Part shown: positions 22,605-34,837 of the stretch, piece by piece
Layout of the letters: each line of letters begins with the position of its first letter
Numbering within the stretch: the first letter of the stretch is position 1
NCBI GenBank assembly: GCA_015499995.1
Contig: JADNRV010000055.1
Span: forward strand, 124,001 to 188,000
Direction of reading: 5' to 3'
DNA: 64,000 nt
Source: Flammula alnicola
Lineage: Eukaryota > Basidiomycota > Agaricomycetes > Agaricales > Strophariaceae
The notes under the pieces: model-generated
Told to the model about the DNA's origin: nothing
What the model saw: the letters and a program-made list of their open reading frames with translations, nothing else
The model's database searches: none
Made by a program: the position numbers and the translations under genes

Positions 22605-24298
22605 TTATTTTTCATCTTCATCAGGTATTTCCAGGATTTCGTCGGGTATATTGGGAACAGTATCGGTGTGGGGTTTCGTGATTGAGACGGATTCAAGAAG
22701 ATTGACGATATCTTCGAGATCGTCCTTGCTCTCCTGAGGGACAATCGTGGTTGGCTCATTGAGCACCTCCTCCGATTCGGCAGCAGGGGGCTCATGGCTT
22801 TCTAGGCCCGCCGGTTCCGCCTCTGGAGCTGGGGATGGAGAAATGGGCGTAGCTTCATTTTCTCCTGAACCAACACTTTCAGTATCAGCTGCAGGCTCAA
22901 TGTGTGCATCCTCGAGGACTTCTTCGGGAACTTCATCGGAAGCGTCTTCAACTGGCTCCGCTGATAATTCCGACGATTGAGACGGGTGCCCGTTCTCAGC
23001 GGCCTCCTCGAGGGGCGTTTCTTCGCCTTGGATGGCTGCGGCACCCAGACCGACCACTGATGCAGCAACAGCGGCTCCTGTTGCTGCCTGAGGCGTCACT
23101 GATTCCTTCTTCGCCTTTTTGATTGCAGGAGCAGTTTTGGCCTTCACGGTAGAAGAACGCGGAGTTACCGGGGCGGCAGAACGAGAAGTAGCAGCAGCAG
23201 CAGCCATTCTTGCCTGAGACGCGGCCGTGGGTTTACTCAGGCGATCCATGGAACTGCTGCTGAAAGTTGCCTTCTTGGTTGGCGTCGGTAACTGAGAGGG
23301 TGCATTGCGGGACTTGGCAAGAGAGGCAGCTGTTGGGGCGAATAAACCAGTAGAAGGTGTCTTTGGACGCGTGGAAGTTGGGGTTTTGGCGCGAGACGCT
23401 GCATCTAGACGAGAAGGCGTTTTGGAGCGAGCAGGGGTGGTAGGAGGTTTTGTCGCGGGCCTTCTTGTCGTCGTGCTTGAAGCCATCGAATGACCGGTGT
23501 GTTGAGGCTTCAAAGGTTGAGCTGCCGGGGATGCTAAAGATTGCCTGGACGCAGGAGACTTCAAAACGGACTTCACAGGCGTCTTCAAGGGTGCTGATGC
23601 GGATGTCTTCGAAGATGTAGAGGCAGACGTCCTTGTAGAAGCAGCAGTTCTTGAAGCAGCATTGGGAGTACGAGGTGTTACGGGTGTCCCAAATTTCTTC
23701 ACAGACGCTGGAGTAGGCGTCACCAGACTTGGCTCAGCATGAGATGCAGCTGGTGTTGCTGTCGCGGGTGTGGGTTCTGGCTCCATATCGCCTTGGGATG
23801 ATGGTAGGTCCTTCCTCCAATTCTCCAGGAACAAATTCGGCTCTGGCTTGACTTGCCGTTGAGAAGCGTTCAACAGCTTAGCGGTAAGAGGCACTTCCTG
23901 TTCATCCGTCTGAGATCCAGGTCCGTTTTCCCTCTTATCCTCGGTCGCAGAAGATGAATCGGAAATAGATGGCGTGATCAGAGCCGAGGGGATGTGGCGA
24001 GACGAAAGAGATGGTACGATCGGAGGCTGCTTCTGTCCAAAGTCGGTGACGGACTTTGGTGGCCATTCGCGTTTCTCCTTGATTTCCTCCTTGATCGAAT
24101 CCCCAGTGATGTCAGACACGACACTAGAGCTACGCGATGGTGAGCTGGCAGAGAGAGACAAGCGCTTTGTCTGCGTTTCGAATTTGCCAATGAGATTGGC
24201 TACGCTTTGCCGTGGACGCTCATCAGGTAGTGGCCTATATATTCCAGATGGATGAACAACGGTTTAAGACGCGACATGAATACTTGCTGCACTTACAT
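22605..24298 (-). CDS. Ser/Thr/Pro/Ala-rich protein of unknown function; start codon split by an intron
   Basis: One long exon (24234-22605) preceded by a two-base coding exon: the ATG appears to be A-T at 24298-24297 plus G at 24234, with a GTAAGT donor at 24296 and TATATAG acceptor. This gives M-P-L-P-D-E-R-P-R-Q-S-V-A-N-L-I-G-K-F-E; no other in-frame ATG exists near the 5' end. The N-terminal region has a short helical segment (S-V-A-N-L-I-G-K-F-E-T-Q-T-K-R). The middle (about residues 150-370) is low-complexity, basic and rich in T-P and S-P steps with repeated K-T-P and P-T-P-T. The C-terminal third is acidic. The pattern suggests a disordered phosphoprotein, perhaps binding microtubules or DNA. 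About 543 residues, no frame breaks, no named family. Confidence 0.75.
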
Positions 24299-25430
24299 CT
24301 GCGCCCCTGAAGCGCGGAATGTAGGGTGTGAATGTGTGTGGCGTTGATGTCAAGTTGAAAGACAAAGGAGAGGAGGAGGTGAGTTAGGACGGAGAAAAAG
24401 ATGGGATGGTAATGGGGCAACGAGAAGAGGTGTACGGATTTTGTAGAGTTGGCAAAGGAGTGGCTGTTGTAACTGAAAGGTATATGTGCTACATTAGGTA
24501 ATACCGTCGTGAAGCAGCGTGTTCAGCGTTTCCGGCCACCGCCAAGTAAAGACCGTCGCGTACAGTCCGCCAGAGACACTTTACTGTACTTCACCATCCA
24601 TCCACATGAGGATCGCAAAGTTTCCGCATAAAATTCGGTAAGCTAAAACTGCACCTGATGTGCTCGATTAGACAAGAGGCGAAATTGCTACATAGGGCGA
24701 GACAAAAACTGCCGTTGTTGAACAGCATCAAACATGACGGCCAGGACCATGAAAATAGTATGTACATAACGATGAGTTAGTCTAGGCCAGCCGCCAGAAT
24801 ATCCATATGACTCGAGATAGGAGTCTTTAAGGCGACGAAAGGGAGTTTCGCCGTCCTAAATGAACTTCAACTTGAAGTCCCGGACACCGGCCGGTTGAGT
24901 AAATTCGGATAATCGGGTCAAAAATTCTCGCTCGCAAGTTCCAGTTTGTTGAACTTTGATACGCTATTTCAGATAAAATTCAGCAGTGTTCGGCAGAGTA
25001 GTCAAAGAGCAACAGACCTGCCTATCTCAATGTAGCTCGGCCGAGAGGGGGTAAAATTTGTTGACCAAGGAGTTCGATCTGGCAAGCGTCGAGGATTGTT
25101 CAATGCCGAAGGTTGCGTTGGTTCCTGGAAACGGCGTTGGCTCACAGGAATGACCGTACGAGGTCGAAAACCTGAGAAGATTCAAAATAATTCTGAACAT
25201 CGTTATGTAATTGTACCAACCTTCGTGATATTGATCGCCCGCAAGACATTGACTTTGGGAACTGCGATGGGGAAGAACGCCAGTGATAAGTTACAAAAGG
25301 CAGACGCCAGGTGACTGGCAGCATTGGCATCAGTTTGCAAATCCGATCTGCAACATTCCATGATCCCTAGGGAATAGAGCAACAATATAACGCAGAAGAT
25401 AGATTGAAGACATACACAGGTATAAAGATT
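24299..25430. other. Intergenic, about 1.1 kb
   Basis: Untranslated leader of the Ser/Pro-rich gene (24299-24420) and spacer. Small open frames at 25096-25330 on both strands overlap each other and show no motif. Confidence 0.4.
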
Positions 25431-26273
25431 TCATGGCAGCCACTTGCTAATTATTGCCTGCAACTCACGCCCACTTCGTCCATGCCAAAAATGCGAGGCA
25501 TTCTCAACCTCCACTATTGACACATTTTGCCCTTGCAAGTCCGAGGCCCATGTTCTATATTTGACTTCGATGTAAATTCGTCATTATCGCCGAAGACGAT
25601 CAGAATTTGGAATCAGGATGCTTCACTAGTTCTTGCAACGCGCTGGTATATGACGATGAATTGAACAATGTAAGCCAGCCCCTGGGGCCGAGGGGATAGG
25701 AGAGCAATATGTGTGATGTTTTTACGGAGGGAAGAATAGGATGGAGAGACGCTATAAGGGAACCATGAGAATAACCCTGCAATAGAAAGTATCGCTCTTG
25801 TCTCAGCAACACAATAACAATGCGAATTTGGATGGAAAACAGACCAGAATTACGACTGAATGAACGTCCGAAACCTATCTACAGCCCATTTTGTGAGGGC
25901 CTTTAGATCTTCAACCTCATTGAAGCCAGTGAATGAAGATCGTCCAGTTGACCTACCAACGCCTCTCGAATTATACGAGAGAACATGGTAGTTGTGCGAG
26001 AGAAGAGGCTCCAGGAGAGACATGAGGACTCTGACAGAAAGCGGTCAGCCATTCCACGAACCCCAGGCAGAAAGTCAAAGGAACAGTAGAACTCACGGAT
26101 CTCCTTGCGTCCTCCGAGCCACGACCAAGGATGCAAACATATCGCAAGTTTGTTGCCCCCTTCCGTCGCACTGCTGTCTGCAGGTGCAGGTTTCCAGAGA
26201 TCAGATCAAGGGTAATGCCTGTGGGCAAACCGATTTCAAGTTCCTGTGGGTAAGACGCGGATTCTGAGGTCAT
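25431..26273 (-). CDS. Alpha/beta hydrolase (apparent frameshifts)
   Basis: Start ATG 26273-26271. Order of motifs: L-P-T-G-I-T-L, then K-L-A-I-C-L-H-P-W-S-W-L-G-G-R (oxyanion region), H-N-Y-H-V-L-S-Y-N-S-R-G-V-G-R-S, then G-Y-S-H-G-S (nucleophile elbow, Ser), S-Y-P-L-G-P-R-G-W-L-T, V-F-G-D-N-D-E-F (acid) and A-S-H-F-W-H-G (catalytic His), ending S-K-W-L-P with TGA at 25433-25431. Three single-base losses are inferred: near 26195, at 25603 and in the TTT run at 25560-25562. Each restores a family motif when allowed for. A serine hydrolase of unknown substrate, probably cytosolic. Head-to-head with SEM1 across 165 bp. Confidence 0.72.
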
Positions 26274-26438
26274 TCTACATTAAGAGCTCCTTAATTGAGC
26301 GCTGTGTTATGTCTAGTTGAACGCGATGCGCGTGAGGACATGAGCAATAATATAAATTCCCACGCGTCGCGATCAACCCATTGACAGGAGACGCGTCACA
26401 TTCTTGCTTTCCTTCCACAAACACCAATCGTCTACACA
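26274..26438. promoter_or_regulatory. Shared bidirectional promoter, alpha/beta hydrolase and SEM1
   Basis: Only 165 bp separate two divergent start codons. The stretch includes TATAAATT near 26351 and must hold the control elements for both genes. No specific factor site is identified. Confidence 0.5.
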
Positions 26439-26870
26439 ATGTCCTCTTCTGCCTCGACCCTAAAGCTGCCGAATCTTCAAAAGCAGCAGAAGAACCAAAA
26501 CAAGAGAATCAACCCCATGTCGGTGTTCTGGAAGAGGACGACGAATTCGAAGAGTTCCCTGTTGCAGGTGCGCTCGATTCCACTGTCTGTGCACAGCCAG
26601 TTGTTAACCTCTTGCTTCAACGTATAGACTGGAATGACTCAGAAACAGATCTAGCACATCTAGGCGGTGCCGCACCTGGAGCAGCGAAGTCAGGAGGAGA
26701 TAAGCTATGGGAGGACAACTGGGATGACGATGATATCGAAGATGAATTCAGTGTACAACTGAGGTGAGCATGGTCACTTTGCTCCGTGTTACCGCTAGTT
26801 AATTTAATCTGCATAGAATGAGCTAGAGAAGACAAAAGCGTCTGGGAGCGGAGCAGCGATGGAACACTAA
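26439..26870 (+). CDS. SEM1: 26S proteasome subunit SEM1/DSS1 (apparent frameshifts)
   Basis: Small acidic lid subunit of the 26S proteasome, also found in TREX-2-type complexes. Exon 1 26439-26568, exon 2 26628-26763, exon 3 26817-26870. The signature is unmistakable: L-E-E-D-D-E-F-E-E-F-P-V-A, then D-W-N-D-S-E-T-D-L-A-H-L, D-K-L-W-E-D-N-W-D-D-D-D-I-E-D-E-F-S-V-Q-L-R and N-E-L-E-K-T-K-A. Two bases look missing: in the CCC run 26458-26460, between the start M-S-S-S-A-S-T and P-K-A-A-E, and at the AA 26817-26818 at the start of exon 3. Because this is a conserved core gene of only about 95 residues, two independent frameshifts argue for sequence error. Confidence 0.85.
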
Positions 26871-27113
26871 GAACAAACCTGTATATCATGACATTTTCTC
26901 CCTCGTCTACATCTTCACTTCTCTGGACCAAGATGACTCTCAGGTTACAGGCGTCAACATCTTCAGAGAGTGAAACAGACGGTATGTATTAAAGATTCCG
27001 AAAATCATACTTTCTCGAAGAGTAGAAAGGATAAAGAAACTTGGCTCATCACGTTCGTCGTTATACGTAGCGTATTCGTAAAAAAAAAAACCAGACAACT
27101 TCAAGAAATCGAC

Positions 27114-29793
27114 TTAAACCTTTTTCTCGTCCAATGGCCCTTCCTCCACGGATCCTATGGATTCCTCGGTCTGTGTTCCAGGCAAACCCATCGCTGTGGT
27201 GTCATAGCCCTGCTGCTCCAGATATTCTCGGAACTGTACATGAAGTGTCAGATCACACTCGAGAACAATGGATTCCACCATTCAGTACCTTGCGATCCTC
27301 GATCTCCATGCCATCCGTGGTGAGTGGTTGAATGAAGAAAAGGTGATTAGCGCGCTCAAGACCGCCAATCCTGAAAATTTGTGAGTATCAAAGACATACT
27401 ATTCAGGGAGCCCACGAACCACTGCCAATCCAGAAAGGTCCGGTGTTTCCTCGGTCAGAACTCGCTCCTCCGAAGGCTAAACATGATTGTTAGTAACCTC
27501 CTGCAGCTGAGGAAGCTATACTTTTACCATCAATAATTGGAGGGAACACTGTCAAAAACGATTAGATTTGGCACAACTTCTTGACGAATAATCATCAACT
27601 TACTCCAAGTCCCAATGAAAGCTCCAACCTTACCGATGGCCGCAGCGGTGCCGTAGAACTGACCACGAACAGCAGTGGGACAGCTTTTACTTGCCAACAA
27701 TCCCAGGCAGTTACCAGGACCTGAGAAATAAGAAATGAATGGACGAATTCGACGAGTGGCCACAATCTCGCCACCAAGCTCTCCGAAACTCAGGAAGATA
27801 CCATATACCACCTAACAAATAGGAGCCATCAGCTATGTATTGCCCAAAACACACGGTACTTACAGCAAAGCCGGCCACATGCTCGGTCAGTCTAATAACG
27901 TTCTCGTCAGCTGCCGCTATCAATGTCAGGAAAATCGCTCACTTTGAATAAGCTCCGCTCATAATAAATCCAACGACGGCTTGGAGGAGAAGCCCAGTTA
28001 TCTGCATAAGACTGACGTTATTCAAATCCATGACACTTATGTATCAGAAAAACGTACCATAGTGTATTTTGCTCCCAATCTATCAACGATAAAGGCTCCT
28101 CCCAGAGTGCCCGGCATGTAGAACAGACTATTTTTAACGTTTTCAGAATGGGTGAGAGGCACAGTTGTTAAATGCCTCACTTGATGATCACGTTCCAACC
28201 CAGCACAATCGTAAGATCTGACGATCCACCTGTGACACTGATAGGCTGTTAGACGAGGTATTGGAAAGAAGGGTGGGAGATATTCACCGATCAACGATGA
28301 TCGAGGAGTAAAGGCCAAACTTGGAGCACAAGGTCAGGACGACGAGCTTGGAAGAGTGTAAGGTACTCACGGGATAACTAGAAAGGAATTAATGAGACGC
28401 GACATTGTCAGATGCATGGAATGAAAGAAAAATATCTGGAGCTTACACAATGATGTCATACAAGAACCTAACATCGAGAGTGTCAGCATTTTGAGTCTGT
28501 CATAGATCTAGCAAACGTGTACGTGCCATGTACAAGAAATCGCAATCAAGGATCCACCGTATCGACGTAGGACGAGTAAATATGGAATGCGGGCGTATTT
28601 CATAGAGTCTTTCTTGTAACGAGCAGGCTCATCCATGCTCAGACGCCAGATGAAGACAGCCAGAGCAGGGATAACACCAAGGCCGAGGGAGAGACGCCAT
28701 ACGGCGCGAAGATGGTCATTACCGAATCTTGAAGAGTGTGTCAGTAAACTGACCCAAAAAAAATTGAGACGGTATAGCTTACATCCAGAACAGGACGAGT
28801 GGGACAAATGACGAGATGACAAAGCCGAAATCAATCATGGAGTCTGCTCAACATGTCAGAAAACAAAATGATGCGAGGAACAGTAGATGGATGCCTACTC
28901 GTTGCCAGTGCAAACCAACGATGCTGGGAATTTTTATTGATGCCAGGTTCTTCGGATTGTTCAGAGGCTGAGACGGATCCACAAGGATATTCTGCTCCGA
29001 CACCGATACCAAGGAGGAAGCTGAAATGCTGGTTAGTTCAAGATAGGAATGGGAGAGGGAAATACATGCCGCATGGCACTGAGCATGCTCAATAATCCGC
29101 CAACGCTACCATGCGCTCCAGCCGAGGCAGCAGACAATCCCGAGAACAAAGCGACTATGCCAGTCGCAGTCATCTAAATTGAAAGTCGTCATTAATAACC
29201 GCTTATCTGGAAAAAGGAACCTTACCATGCCAAATTTTCTCCCAATCTTATCGACAAATAACCTTTGAGCAGTTGAATATCCGGACTATATAACGGGCAG
29301 AATTAGAGCTCACCGAAGGTGAGCATGCCCACTACGGTTCCTGCAAAGCCAAGACTGCTCAACACACGGCTGTGGTTGTGCTGGCTGAGCTCGTCGGCTC
29401 CGTATACCCTTGTTAACACTAGAAAATGGGTCAATATTGAATTCAAGACGTCGATGTTTTTACTGCAACTCACGAGTATTCACTGCAAACGTTCAAACCA
29501 TCTCGCTCAGCTGCGCTCTGGCCCTAACTGAATACAATACACGCACCGTTCCCAATGACGCCATTGGCATATCCTGTACAGAAAGTCAGATCATGGAAGT
29601 TGAGGCATTTATGTTGAGGCATTTATGCAGACTAAATTTGCCCTCACCATCAGAGAACAAGGCCGTACCACACCTTCAGAGAAGAGTCATTATCAGCAAT
29701 TAGTTTAAGCCAGCTGAAGGCAGAGAAAACGATAGGAACTCACGCAAAAATGAGGGAGACGCTCTTGACTCGTTCTTTGAAAGGGGTCGTCAT
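27114..29793 (-). CDS. MFS phosphate / glycerophosphodiester permease, GIT1-like (apparent frameshifts)
   Basis: Start [10 protein letters not shown] at 29793. About eighteen small exons give a 12-transmembrane sugar-porter-type permease. Landmarks: [20 protein letters not shown]-(Y)[10 protein letters not shown] (loop 2-3 motif), G-I-G-V-G-A-E-Y-P (helix 4), [23 protein letters not shown], then [39 protein letters not shown] and a cytosolic tail ending D-E-K-K-V. One base seems missing at 29252 (S-D-K) and one in the A4 run 27338-27341 (I-T-F-F-F-I-Q). Expected plasma-membrane proton symporter for phosphate or glycerophosphoinositol, usually induced by low phosphate. Confidence 0.82.
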
Positions 29794-32394
29794 TTCTAAG
29801 GTTGCTCGCAGCGCCGGAGGAAGAAAGGTTCAGAAGCCTTCTCTTATCGGATCCATTTAGCGTTGGTCTTATTATATGCATAGTCGGGCGCATGGAGATT
29901 CGCTGCCACACTGAGGAAAAGAAGGTTTGGGTCCCACCCTTGAAGCCCAGTCATCGATCCAACTTTCCAAAAGGGGAAACATGCATCTGTGGATGACACC
30001 AACCCATCTCACCACTTCCCCTCTTTGACCGATGATTTTCTCAAGTAAGCGGGAGGTAAGTATGATGCATCTATCCTTGGATCCATTCTCTAACGCACGT
30101 TTGTCCAGAAATAAATCTCGAGACCCTTCAGTTTCAATTATGTAGCCTCAAAGCAGGTTATTTATATACATATGACCTCAGTTGCACCTGGTTTGTTTCC
30201 AAGTTCCAACTTGAGTCCCACATACCACGACAAATTCCGGGCAACTGCTACAACAAGTGCTCCATCTCATCGTTTATAACAGGTATTTAAATTTAACTTC
30301 CAGTCGGTTGGGAGTGATCTCTATCGGAGGTCTGGTCTCTCAACGACATAGATCACGATTTCAAGATTCAACTATATAGATGACAGTGCCAGGGAGAGGC
30401 GCACTTATCTGGGGCTGGGGTCATTCGGTTCAACTTATTCTAGTTGGACACCCTCTTGGAAGATCGAAAATACGACAAGATGTCAACACCGGCTCAACAG
30501 GGGCATCAAGTTCCGCGACATTGACGCAGCTGATTTTACCATTTCTACGTGCCTAGACAACATCCGACGGCGATAATCCTAGTATGATACAGAGTTAGCG
30601 TGGCTCTTCTCCTCTGACCGCCCCTTTCGTCTCTGCAACGTGGTCTAAGCACCGAAAATCTGCCAAGGTGAATCCAAGGTGAATCGGGTTATTTTAAACA
30701 CTACTGTATGTATGTACTACTTAATGAGTTCCGCCGGCCTTCTATGGGCAGCTCGTGTAATGACAAATGTCGATAAGCGGAGTCGTGGAAGAGATTCAAA
30801 TGAGAGTGAGCACCATCGCGCTTCCCTACAAAGGCCGATGTCAATCGACATCAAGCGGCACCCCCGACCAGAACTCGACTCGGCGATTTCTTGTGTTTGA
30901 TACACTGACCGAAGATTTTGCTAGGGCTGGTGCACACGCACCTTGAACGTGTCAATGTCATTGGACGCGCCAACGTCTTGATGCATTTTTATGCAGTTTC
31001 TTCCTAGGGTCTTACAGCCGTGTTCATAACGATAGGCCCCTTGGCCTTTTGCTTATTTATAACATGTTTGGTCTTCGCGAGCCTTCTTTGACCTTCCAAA
31101 AGGCAACCAGAAAGGCGATAAGAATTTTAACACCTGGTCGTGAGTTTTCCTTAGAGGCTTTGGTCGGCAAGCCCTTCCTTTCTACCAGATCCTCAGATAA
31201 TACCAAACATCAGCGCAAACAAGCAGAATTTTCAGGGGCCTATCGTTATGAAAACGGCTGTAAGGCTCACCAAAAAGTATGGCTTCTAAGTGGCTTGCTA
31301 TAAATAACCTCCAAACGTACAACATGTACATATCAGTGATTCAGTACTTGCCTTCAGTGGGAACGTGGGTGATTTATCAGAGGCCTATCCAAGAGACGAG
31401 TGTGGTGTATTTGCCTAGACTGCTACCGAATTTGACGGACAAATTAGACGAGTTCCTCGTCCGATCGTCGAGTTTGCCTGCAATATATTGTGCCCGCAAG
31501 GGAGACTGTCTCCAAAAGGTTTCCTCTCCTATTGTAGGGTTGTAGGATGACGATAACAATATCCAGAAAGATCACAGGTGCGTATTTTAATACAGCTTAT
31601 ACCTGGAGCAACAAACGATGATATGTTATAGGGAGAAATGCTCACGAGACTCAATGTACCCAAGCTTAGGGGTACATCAGTAGGATCACGAGCAGGAGGT
31701 GCGTACTAGTCCGGTGCGAATGCCCATCGCATGGTTGCTCATGGATTCAAAGGTAGATATCCAGACCGACAAGGCTGTGTGCAAATCCGCTGGAAAGGCG
31801 GAAGGATACGGATACAAGAGGTGGCCAGGAGAGTAGTCTCTCCTGACAGACCATATACAACAGATGACAATCGGTCTGTTGTTAATATAGCCAGGAGAGT
31901 ATGATTTCCGCAAAGGATCTCAAGTGGCGCTTTCCTGCAGTGATTCAATAGATTCGGGATTGCCTGTAGCCTTCTGCAGCCAGTTTCGCCAATCCTCGGA
32001 GCAAAATGTTATTGCATCCTGACTGGACCCGGTTCTGTTATACCCCGTCTACGAGGCTGCCATTTCTGCATCCCAGATAAATCATAGAAACAGGAAGCCT
32101 GAGGAAGGGTGATATCAGTGATATCTTTAGCATACAGGGCATGGAAAAGTGTCCATGAAGGCGTTTACAGTCAATGTCAGAGACTCTGAGTCAGAGTCTC
32201 TGAGTCCGAAGGGAAGGCAGCATGTGATTATCTGTTGTCTGTAAATCACGTGACATCTCGGCTAACACCGGACCCGCCAGGGTTACTCGACGTTTGACGC
32301 CGAGACCTATGTAAAGATGTCCCGCTATTCGGCAGAACTCCACCTCTCCCCTGCCTCCAGCTCACATTTGCTTTATACCCTTGACTGCCAGCAT
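29794..32394. other. Intergenic, about 2.6 kb, divergent promoter region
   Basis: Between the GIT1-like start (minus) and the citrate synthase start (plus). Small open frames (30679-30900, 31049-31545, 31686-31948) show no motif and no convincing splicing. The stretch 31800-31900 contains short inverted repeats around GAGAGTAGTCTCTC. No transposon ends, tRNA or known domain seen. It may hold a non-coding RNA or very degraded sequence. Confidence 0.4.
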
Positions 32395-34837
32395 GGGACG
32401 ACCAACAGACTCAGCGGGAACCAGCGACAGCCTCACTGTGCGTGATAATCGAACAGGAAAGGTCTACGATGTCCCGTACGCGATACCCCATGTTTATGAA
32501 GAATTATAATTAAACGCGCTTCTGCTGTTTAGGATCGTGGATAATAGCATACCTGCTACTGCGTTCAAAAACATGAAAGCCTCATTCGTTCCCGGTGAAA
32601 GACCGGAAAACGAGACTGACAAAGGATTGCGTGTTGCGGACAAGGGTTTCTTGAACACGGCTGTGATACGGAGCGAAATCACTTACATTGACGGAGAGGC
32701 TGGAAGTGAGTTTGGCCTTCTCTACTTGCCCGTGCTTCATCTCATACGCCGTAGTTCTTCGTTACAGGTATTACCATTAGATGATCTGAATGCAGCGGAA
32801 TGTTGGCGCTAAACTATTCTAAAGAGGGTACCCCATCGAACAACTCGCCCTCCACTCGTCCCATCTGGAAACAGCATATCTCCTCATCTATGGAGCTCTC
32901 CCATCGAAGGCTCAATTGACGGTCTTCCAGAATGAGGTGCTGCACCACGGAGTCACCCATGCTGACGCTGAGCAATTCTGCCGATCTTTCCGGTATGTAA
33001 TTCATATTTCTTAACACTGTTGTGAATACTCTGCTCTGACATTGGGACGTTTGGACGTTTGGAGATATGACGCGCATCCAATGGCCATTTTGACAAGCGC
33101 GTTTGCATACCTCGGATCGTACTATGGAGAGGCTAATCCTTCGCTGCAAGGTTCTTGCCATGTTTCTTGCTTTTGCCTTCCGCATTTTAATGGCATCTTC
33201 CTTTTAGGCCAGACTCTCTACACCAAGGGAGACCCTGCGTCTCTTGCTATCATGGACAAGCAAATATACAGGCTGATAGGCAAGGCTACCACCCTGGCTG
33301 CGTTAGTCTCTTCCCTGTCTCCTCGTTTCGCCGTCTAAATACTTCTGCAGGATGGCCTATCGAGTGCGTCAAGGCAGAGATTTTGTCCCGCCTCCTACTG
33401 GCTTAAGCTATACGGGATCGTAAGCAAGCAAGCAATGACTCTGCGTTTTCAATGGTTCCAACAAAATGACCCCAACCAGGTTCCTATACCAAATGGATCA
33501 TCTCGGAGAGGAAAACTATACCCCCAATCCCGTTCTCGAGAAAGCTTTAGATGTCCTGTTCTTGCTCCACGCGGATCACGAATTGAACGCTTCAGCGACC
33601 ACAGTCCTGCAAACTGGTAGCTCACTTGTTGACCCATATTCTGCCATCGCGTCAGTCTTTCGGAAACCTCACTTTCTTCCGTAAACTTATCTTTTCCTAT
33701 TGCAGAGCTGGCTGCGCTTCTCTCTAGTGAGTAAATCAAGGTATTCCTATCAGAAAAATTATCTGAACGAAGTGGCGGCTTTTAGCGGACCTTTGCACGG
33801 TTCGTCCATTCTCATGCTTCCATATTGCACCAAATCTAAATTACTTTATGAAACAGGTGGCGCTAACGAGGCTGTTATTCGTATGCTGATATCCATTGGA
33901 AAGTTAGTAAATTGTATCATCGTTCAAAGACCCTTGCTCATTCCCGATTCAGGCCAGAGAACGTTCCAGCATTCATTGAGGCAGTGAAGAAGCGCGAAAA
34001 AGTCCTATCAGGATTTGGACATCGTGTGTACAAAACAGTGGGTATTCAAGATACTTGCTGTCGAATGTTTGTTAACTCTATATCGTATGCATTAGTCGGA
34101 CCCACGTTCTTTCATTGTCCGCAAGACAGCAGACGAGGTTTTCAAGATGTGTGTCTTCTATTTAAATTTGTCAAAAAATATGCGTTCACAAGGGGAATCA
34201 GCACTGGGAAAGATGAACTTCTGGAAACTGCTATGGCTTTGCACGAAGCTGCCATGAAGGATGAATACTTTGTCTCGCGAAAACTTGCGCCGAATGTTGA
34301 CTTTTGGTAAGTATACTCATTGCATTACGCCAATCAACTATATATTTAACCCTTTCGTTTTCCAGGAGGTAATGTGTATCCTTATGGAATTTCATTTCAT
34401 TATACTCACGGATCCTCAGTGGTCTTATTTACCGCGCTATGGGTACGGGAAATCTTCCAACTTACTTAAAGCTGTCAGAAGTAACATTTTGTACAGGTTT
34501 CCCACTTGATTTCTTCCCTGTGCTCTTTGCCGTACCGCGTGTCGTAGGATGGCTCGCGCATTGGCGACAAGTGCGTATATTTGCGACATTCCTACATTGA
34601 GGCTACCGGCTCATATGCGGCTGTACGACAGCTGATGTTACAGGAAGGAGGCGTCAAGATTTGGCGACCGCGGCAGGTAAACATAGCTTGGACTGTTTCC
34701 GTCAAACCCCGCTAACCAACCATGTCTACGAATAGATATATGTTGGCGCGGGGAAGCGTGACTATGTCCCGATCAATGAGCGGGTTACGGTTGAGGGGCC
34801 GAAGAAGACACCTTCCGCTATCTCACATTCGGGGTGA
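32395..34837 (+). CDS. Citrate synthase (GltA-like type)
   Basis: Condenses acetyl-CoA and oxaloacetate to citrate. Start M-G-R-P-T-D-S at 32395; many short exons reach TGA 34835-34837, roughly 460 residues. Motifs in order: [56 protein letters not shown] (catalytic His), Y-G-P-L-H-G-G-A-N-E-A (second His), [13 protein letters not shown] (Asp region), A-P-N-V-D-F-W-S-G-L-I-Y and G-W-L-A-H-W-R-Q. No mitochondrial presequence or terminal SKL is evident, so a cytosolic or alternative isoform is possible. Two oddities: a candidate 3-base exon (34366-34368) supplies the conserved Ser, and the intron after the small exon near 32769-32779 lacks a GT donor. Confidence 0.88.

Noticed and set aside
23140..23900. 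Low-complexity TP/SP repeats as a tandem repeat array
   Set aside because: Repetition is at the amino-acid composition level only; DNA units are not regular.
31049..31545. Two overlapping plus-strand frames in the 2.6-kb gap
   Set aside because: No conserved motif, no splice support.
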